Below are positions 59,370 to 64,000 of a DNA stretch of 64,000 bases, one piece after another. The DNA is taken from the NCBI GenBank assembly GCA_048013815.1, contig CM106586.1:12214001-12278000 (forward strand), written 5' to 3'. The notes below the pieces were generated by a model, which saw only the letters and a list, made by a program, of their open reading frames with translations, ran no database searches and had not been told where the DNA came from. Numbering within the stretch: the first letter of the stretch is position 1; every line of letters begins with the position of its first letter. Origin of the DNA: Setoptus koraiensis (Eukaryota > Arthropoda). The translations under genes and the position numbers were made by a program.

Positions 59370-62300
59370 TCATTGATTTTTATTACAACGATAATAGTAG
59401 AAGCTGTTGTTGTCGGCGCCGTTGCTGGACGCATAAGCCGACGACTTGAGCTTGTCATCTTCTGTTAACAGTAAATTACCATAAATAGCCACAGATTTGA
59501 CCTGGTCACGGTGCTGATTTTTAGCTTGAGGAGAGTTGCCTTGGTTGCCGTTGGCGGCCAAGGCAGATATGGGATTGTTTTTGTTGGCGTTGCCATTAGT
59601 GTAATGCGCGTCAATATATTGGTACGTGTGATCGAGATCATATATATCGCGTTGTGGATCACGTTGGCCGGTTGCACTGCTAAATTGATTATATGGGCCA
59701 ATTATTTTTTCATTTGCCGCTCTAATGGCCGCTTGATACGAGGCCGGCTGATTGCCAGTGGCGCCTCTGGTGTGTTGTTGAGTGTACGCTTGTGATTTGT
59801 GTTGCTGTTTAGCGGTGGTTGGTGGCCTAGTTATTGTTGTTGTGAGGCCAGTTGCTTGGGGGCGCTGTTGGTCGGCCAAAACACTCTGAGCCAGATAGTG
59901 TCGCATGAGATCATCTGCCAATTTCAGATCTGCCATTCGCTGCTGCTGCTGCTGTTTGGGTTGCTGATGTTGTTGCGTATTTGCGGCATAATGGCCGACT
60001 GGCGGCGCTGTATTGGCGGTATCGATTTTGGTTAGTGGCTTGGCAAGAGTGTTTTGCTGGTTCGGTTGTTGTTTGTTGTTGCGCTGATCTGTCATGGGCA
60101 TGCCGTCAGCGAGATCATCATTTGCACTTGTCGCGGTCGTCCTGTTCGACACCAACAACAGACCGGCGTTCGGCTGCTGCTGCTGACCGTTCGGCTGCTG
60201 CTGACCGTCGGCCGGCGCTTGACCGGCCGCCGTCTGCAAGTCTATCAAAGTAACGGCACTGCAGTGGTCATTTACATTTTGTCGCTGTTGTTGTTGCCGT
60301 TGTTGTTGTTGCCGCTGGGCGAGGGCCCCTTTCATTAGCATTGCCGGCGACAAGTTGCAGCTTATTAGCGGCGGCGCTGGCGCGCCTGTCGAACCCACTG
60401 ACGGGAGGTGTGGCGGCTCGCCGTCCGCGCACCCTATTGGTGACAGATGGCTTAGGCCCGGGAAAAAATTGCCCGCCACAGACCAGTGGTCAGCGGCACC
60501 CGCGACAGCAGGAGGGCCCGAGCTGCTGGCGTTGACGTGCTGGCCCGAATTGGGGCCGCCACATTTGTCAGCGCCGCCGTTATTATTATCGGCGGCGGCG
60601 GCGCTATTAGCAGCGCCGCGATATTTGCTGATAGTTGCACTAGTGGTGCCAGTGGCACCCGAATTGCTGTCCGAAGAGCACGAGCCGGCCCCACAATGGT
60701 CGCCGCTGGCTGGGGCCCCAATGGCGCCCGCACCAACGCCGGCGCCAGCGCCAGTATTAGTGCCAATATTATCACAATATTCTAAATCATTACATATTAC
60801 ATCATAGTTGGCATAATGATCATCGGTATCGTCATCGTCGTCGTCGGCGTCGTCGTCGTTGTTGTTGTTGTCGTCTCTTCCACTACCTAGAAATTTCATT
60901 TGTTCCGCTGTGTTTGGCGCGTAGATGTCGCGGCACATCGTGGACGACTTTAAGCCGGCCCCATTCGAGTCACTCCTCTGCACCACTAATGATGCAGCTC
61001 CGGCTGGCGCGGGTTGCTTGGCCGTTGCCTTGTAGCGACGGCGCTCTTTTAATTTGAGCCAATGAAATGACATCAAATTTGTCAGCACAGCCCTAATATG
61101 ATTTGGGCCGCCTATAATATCATTATCATGGTTGCAAGCCGCCATGAGACTTCGACGGGGCCCGCCACAGTGGCCAATGGAGGCCGTGCGATTGTAATGA
61201 TGAGCATAGTTCGATAGATTTTTGTCTTGCTCGATTTCGATTCGTTTTCGATTACCATTGGCGCGATTATGCGAATCAATAGTGTGCGCACAAACGCTAC
61301 GATTTGATGAGGCGGAACTAGATGAACTAGAGCAACTACTACTCATCATGGACGATGATGATATAATTTTGGCCACTAATGAAGATGACGCAATTCTATT
61401 GCGCGCACTATCTCTCTTGTCTAATCGAGACAACTTGCTTTTACAACAAACGGTGCTGCTTTTGTTGGAATTTGTTTTCATTTTGTTGTTGTTGTTGCTA
61501 TTACAACAACTGTCGTTGTTGTTACGCAACTTGGCCTCATGGTAATGATGATGATTATTATTATTACCGTTATTATTACCATTATTACGCAACGACGACG
61601 ACGACAACGAAAAAGAAGACGTCTGCTCGGTTGTTTCGCCACTGTATTCAGCGGACGGTTTTGTTGCTGTTGCCGTCATTGTATCTGTATTTCTTTGTTG
61701 TTGTTGTTGCTGATGCTGCTGCTGTTGTTGTTGTTGTTGCAACATCGGCGGCAGTTGTTGGCCATTGTAGTAGATGCTGTTGCTGTTGGCGGTGGTGGTG
61801 GTGGTGGTGCCGTTGATTCGGTGCCACACTGCAGCCGCTCCAGTTCCGACCAAACTGCTGGCAGTCGTTACAGTTGTTAGCTGCGGGACGCCCGCCGACG
61901 ACGAATACAATGACGACGACGAGAATTGTCCTGGACTTGTATGTGTCTTGATGCGTGAAACTAAGTTTCCTGTTGCAACTACTTGTTTCTTGTTGTTTAT
62001 AGCCATCGAAATCATTGATATCAACATAATAAGCACTATAATGAACATTAGAATTGAAATGGATACAATTAAATTATTGCCCAGTTGTCCTACTTGGCCG
62101 CTGTTGGGGTCCGTGGCGCCCATGTTGCTGGCAATGTTGTTGGCGTTGCCGGCGTTTGTGGCCAGGGTGCCTATCGGCGAGTGGCCAGGCAGCGTGTAGT
62201 TTTTATTATTATTATTGTTAATATTAGTATTATATTGTTGTTGCTGGTTAATATAATCTTGCGCTGCGGTACCTAGAAACTGACGATGATCTCTGGGATA

Positions 62301-64000
62301 GGGATCGCGCTGGTTCGTTAGCAGCCAGGCGGGCAGCGAGCCCGCCGATATAATGGCGTCATTGTTGCTGCTGGCCTCATTTGTTGTTGTTGTTGTTGTT
62401 GCTGTTGTCGGGCTTTGTTGAATGGCGCCGGTTGTTTGGCGCATTAGAGAATTCCAGAGTTTTCTACCAATGAGATGATTATCGTGGCCGCTGTGATGCC
62501 GCTGCTGCAGCTCGTAATCAATTTGTGATTTAGAGCGTTGCTGTTGTTGTTGTTGCACCGTTTCCAACTGGTTCGCGGACGGGGGCGCCAATTCCGACAA
62601 CTCCGCAGACAACCAACCAATTGGCTGCTGCTGCTGCTGATTAGATCGATCAGGGGTGGCCTCAATAGAGGACGACGACGGCGAGGATAAGCTATGCGGG
62701 CTGTGACCATTCAAGTGGTGATGGCGATAAGCAGACAGCAGTTGCTTTGTTTCTATAGATGACGGGGCCCTTGCAGATAATGGCCAGCTTTGATAAGTGC
62801 CACTGCCAGACAAATAAGTCGGCTGAATAGAGGAAGATGTAGATTGAGTTGGAACGCCGCCGCCGCCAGAATTATCCAGATAATCACCAGCGGCAGCATC
62901 GTTAGGGGCGCCACTTGATTGGTGTTTGTCATCAGCGGCGATGCTGGCAGTGGCGCTGCTAATCCTATTGTGGTTGTTATTGTGGCTCATTTTACTTGTC
63001 GTGGTCGTTTTTGCAGCAGTTAGCTGGTGCTTGGCATTGTTGTTGGCGCTGTAATCACTATTATCACTATCGGTATCTATCATTCTGTTATTGGAAGTCG
63101 CTTGAAAAGAATACGAAGAGGAGCGCTCGTTGAAATTGCTGGAATTTGTCTCGGGTTGACTGTCACTGGCCGGGCTCGGGCTGGGGCTGGGGCCCGAAAG
63201 CTTCGAAAGATTATTACTGTTGTTGCTGTTATTATCATTATATCCCAATTTATCTCGATTTTCGCCAGACTCTGGCGTCCCGTGACCAGACTGGTCGGGC
63301 CCACTGTTGTGCCTCCAACTGGTCGGATTTGCCTGTTGTTGTTGCTGTTGTTGTTGGGCCGTTGTTGCTGGCCTGTCATGCTTGCCGTTATCTGGAGCAC
63401 CACTTGAGCCGAGCACAGAAAAATTGGGCGCTTGTTGTTGATCGACAATGTCGGACGACAATGTCATTATTGGCGAATCATCATCGTTATCATTGTTTGT
63501 GGTCGCTGTTGAATGCACTTGACCAGTTGCAGTGGACTGGCCCATCTCATTTAGATGAAAACTTTTGTCGTGGTTGTTGCACAACATGGCATGCCTATAA
63601 TCATAGCGATCCAATGACGCAATTGGTTTGTTTTGTAGCTCTAGTGGCTGCCGGCAGACAATATTATCGCTGTTGAATACAACGACATTGTTATTATTAT
63701 TATTATTATTATTGCCTTGTGTGACTGAATGCTGAACGCTCATGATGGGCTCATTTATTTGGCCCAACAAATTAGTGCCGGCCTGAATATATTGAGAATA
63801 AATAGGCATAAATTGACGCTGATATTGTTCGTCGTTCATTTGGGGCGTCTGTCTCCTCGGGACCCTTCGCAGCATCTTGTGCAGCCACCAGAGGTCGCAA
63901 GTGCAATTGAACGGGTTATTTGTTATGTCGAGAAAGTGCAATTGGGACCAGGGAAACAGTTTATCACTTAAATGGGACAATTGATTGTTTCGCAACGACA
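59370..64000 (-). CDS. Single-pass leucine-rich-repeat receptor, 3' part only
   Basis: The reading frame is open from the right edge of the window to a stop at 59370, about 1543 codons; the 5' part lies beyond the window. The visible start is the end of an LRR domain: one repeat (LRNNQLSHLSDKLF, then LHFLDITNNPF) followed by the cysteine cap NCTCDLWWL. Then come about 580 residues of Gln/Asn/Ser/Thr/Pro low complexity outside the cell, one membrane helix at about residues 640-666 (LIVSISILMFIIVLIMLISM), and a cytosolic tail of about 870 residues, also rich in Gln, Asn, Ser and Ala runs. Scattered conserved-looking islands in the tail include NYDVICNDLEYC and YDLDHTYQYIDAHY, whose tyrosines could be phosphorylated. 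LRR single-pass proteins of this type serve in cell recognition in arthropods. The specific family is not identified. Confidence 0.82.
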   Translation of the reverse strand, partial: SLRNNQLSHLSDKLFPWSQLHFLDITNNPFNCTCDLWWLHKMLRRVPRRQTPQMNDEQYQRQFMPIYSQYIQAGTNLLGQINEPIMSVQHSVTQGNNNNNNNNNVVVFNSDNIVCRQPLELQNKPIASLDRYDYRHAMLCNNHDKSFHLNEMGQSTATGQVHSTATTNNDNDDDSPIMTLSSDIVDQQQAPNFSVLGSSGAPDNGKHDRPATTAQQQQQQQQANPTSWRHNSGPDQSGHGTPESGENRDKLGYNDNNSNNSNNLSKLSGPSPSPSPASDSQPETNSSNFNERSSSYSFQATSNNRMIDTDSDNSDYSANNNAKHQLTAAKTTTTSKMSHNNNHNRISSATASIAADDKHQSSGAPNDAAAGDYLDNSGGGGVPTQSTSSSIQPTYLSGSGTYQSWPLSARAPSSIETKQLLSAYRHHHLNGHSPHSLSSPSSSSIEATPDRSNQQQQQPIGWLSAELSELAPPSANQLETVQQQQQQRSKSQIDYELQQRHHSGHDNHLIGRKLWNSLMRQTTGAIQQSPTTATTTTTTNEASSNNDAIISAGSLPAWLLTNQRDPYPRDHRQFLGTAAQDYINQQQQYNTNINNNNNKNYTLPGHSPIGTLATNAGNANNIASNMGATDPNSGQVGQLGNNLIVSISILMFIIVLIMLISMISMAINNKKQVVATGNLVSRIKTHTSPGQFSSSSLYSSSAGVPQLTTVTTASSLVGTGAAAVWHRINGTTTTTTANSNSIYYNGQQLPPMLQQQQQQQQHQQQQQQRNTDTMTATATKPSAEYSGETTEQTSSFSLSSSSLRNNGNNNGNNNNHHHYHEAKLRNNNDSCCNSNNNNKMKTNSNKSSTVCCKSKLSRLDKRDSARNRIASSSLVAKIISSSSMMSSSCSSSSSSASSNRSVCAHTIDSHNRANGNRKRIEIEQDKNLSNYAHHYNRTASIGHCGGPRRSLMAACNHDNDIIGGPNHIRAVLTNLMSFHWLKLKERRRYKATAKQPAPAGAASLVVQRSDSNGAGLKSSTMCRDIYAPNTAEQMKFLGSGRDDNNNNDDDADDDDDDTDDHYANYDVICNDLEYCDNIGTNTGAGAGVGAGAIGAPASGDHCGAGSCSSDSNSGATGTTSATISKYRGAANSAAAADNNNGGADKCGGPNSGQHVNASSSGPPAVAGAADHWSVAGNFFPGLSHLSPIGCADGEPPHLPSVGSTGAPAPPLISCNLSPAMLMKGALAQRQQQQRQQQQRQNVNDHCSAVTLIDLQTAAGQAPADGQQQPNGQQQQPNAGLLLVSNRTTATSANDDLADGMPMTDQRNNKQQPNQQNTLAKPLTKIDTANTAPPVGHYAANTQQHQQPKQQQQQRMADLKLADDLMRHYLAQSVLADQQRPQATGLTTTITRPPTTAKQQHKSQAYTQQHTRGATGNQPASYQAAIRAANEKIIGPYNQFSSATGQRDPQRDIYDLDHTYQYIDAHYTNGNANKNNPISALAANGNQGNSPQAKNQHRDQVKSVAIYGNLLLTEDDKLKSSAYASSNGADNNSFYYYRCNKNQ

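Noticed and set aside
59465-63971. Many overlapping frames on both strands inside the LRR receptor
   Set aside because: They are shadows of the triplet repeats in the receptor frame, which alone has LRR, cap and membrane features.

Overview
The window is nuclear DNA of an animal, most likely an arthropod. The genes are split by short spliceosomal introns (43 to about 540 nt) with GT...AG borders. The proteins carry long Asn, Gln, Ser or Thr runs. The gene families are metazoan: tetraspanin, lifeguard/TMBIM, SNX5/6, the thyrostimulin subunits GPA2 and GPB5, gustatory-receptor-like chemoreceptors, and a leucine-rich-repeat receptor. A mite or other chelicerate would fit, but that is an inference and no species can be named. 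There are no prokaryotic features, CRISPR arrays or convincing RNA genes.

Layout. 0.9-1.9 kb: a tetraspanin on the minus strand, two exons. 3.5-4.4 kb: a lifeguard/TMBIM membrane protein on the plus strand, two exons. 4.8-6.5 kb: an intronless SNX5/6-type sorting nexin. 7.8-9.6 kb: the thyrostimulin alpha subunit GPA2 in four exons on the plus strand. 16.6-18.9 kb: the beta subunit GPB5 in two exons on the minus strand. The two subunits point at each other with 7 kb of gene-poor DNA between them. 22.4-47.8 kb: a one-way tandem array of six gustatory-receptor-like genes. The first runs into a 500-N gap. The other five share a three-exon layout: one huge exon, one of 168-174 nt, and one of exactly 54 nt that encodes the last membrane segment. 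Between the first and second receptor lie the gap, a 5.4-kb block with extreme G+T strand skew (probably a contig-end artefact), and a decayed receptor 3' end. 48.3-50.9 kb: a secreted or membrane-anchored protein with a very acidic, His/Asp-rich C-terminal half, minus strand. 51-59.4 kb: gene-poor, locally GC-richer DNA with a dead Mutator-like transposase fragment. 59.4-64 kb: the 3' part of a single-pass LRR receptor on the minus strand, running off the window.

How the genes work together. GPA2 and GPB5 are the two subunits of one secreted heterodimeric cystine-knot hormone, so their adjacency is functionally meaningful. All ten cysteines expected of each knot can be found once the exons are joined. 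Both subunits are unusually long: GPA2 has a low-complexity insertion of about 175 residues inside the knot domain, and GPB5 has an N-terminal region of about 520 residues with a membrane segment and a furin-like RVRR site. The receptor array looks like an expanding, locally gene-converting chemosensory cluster. A small foldback transposon sits in one of its duplicated spacers, and the matching spacer lacks it.
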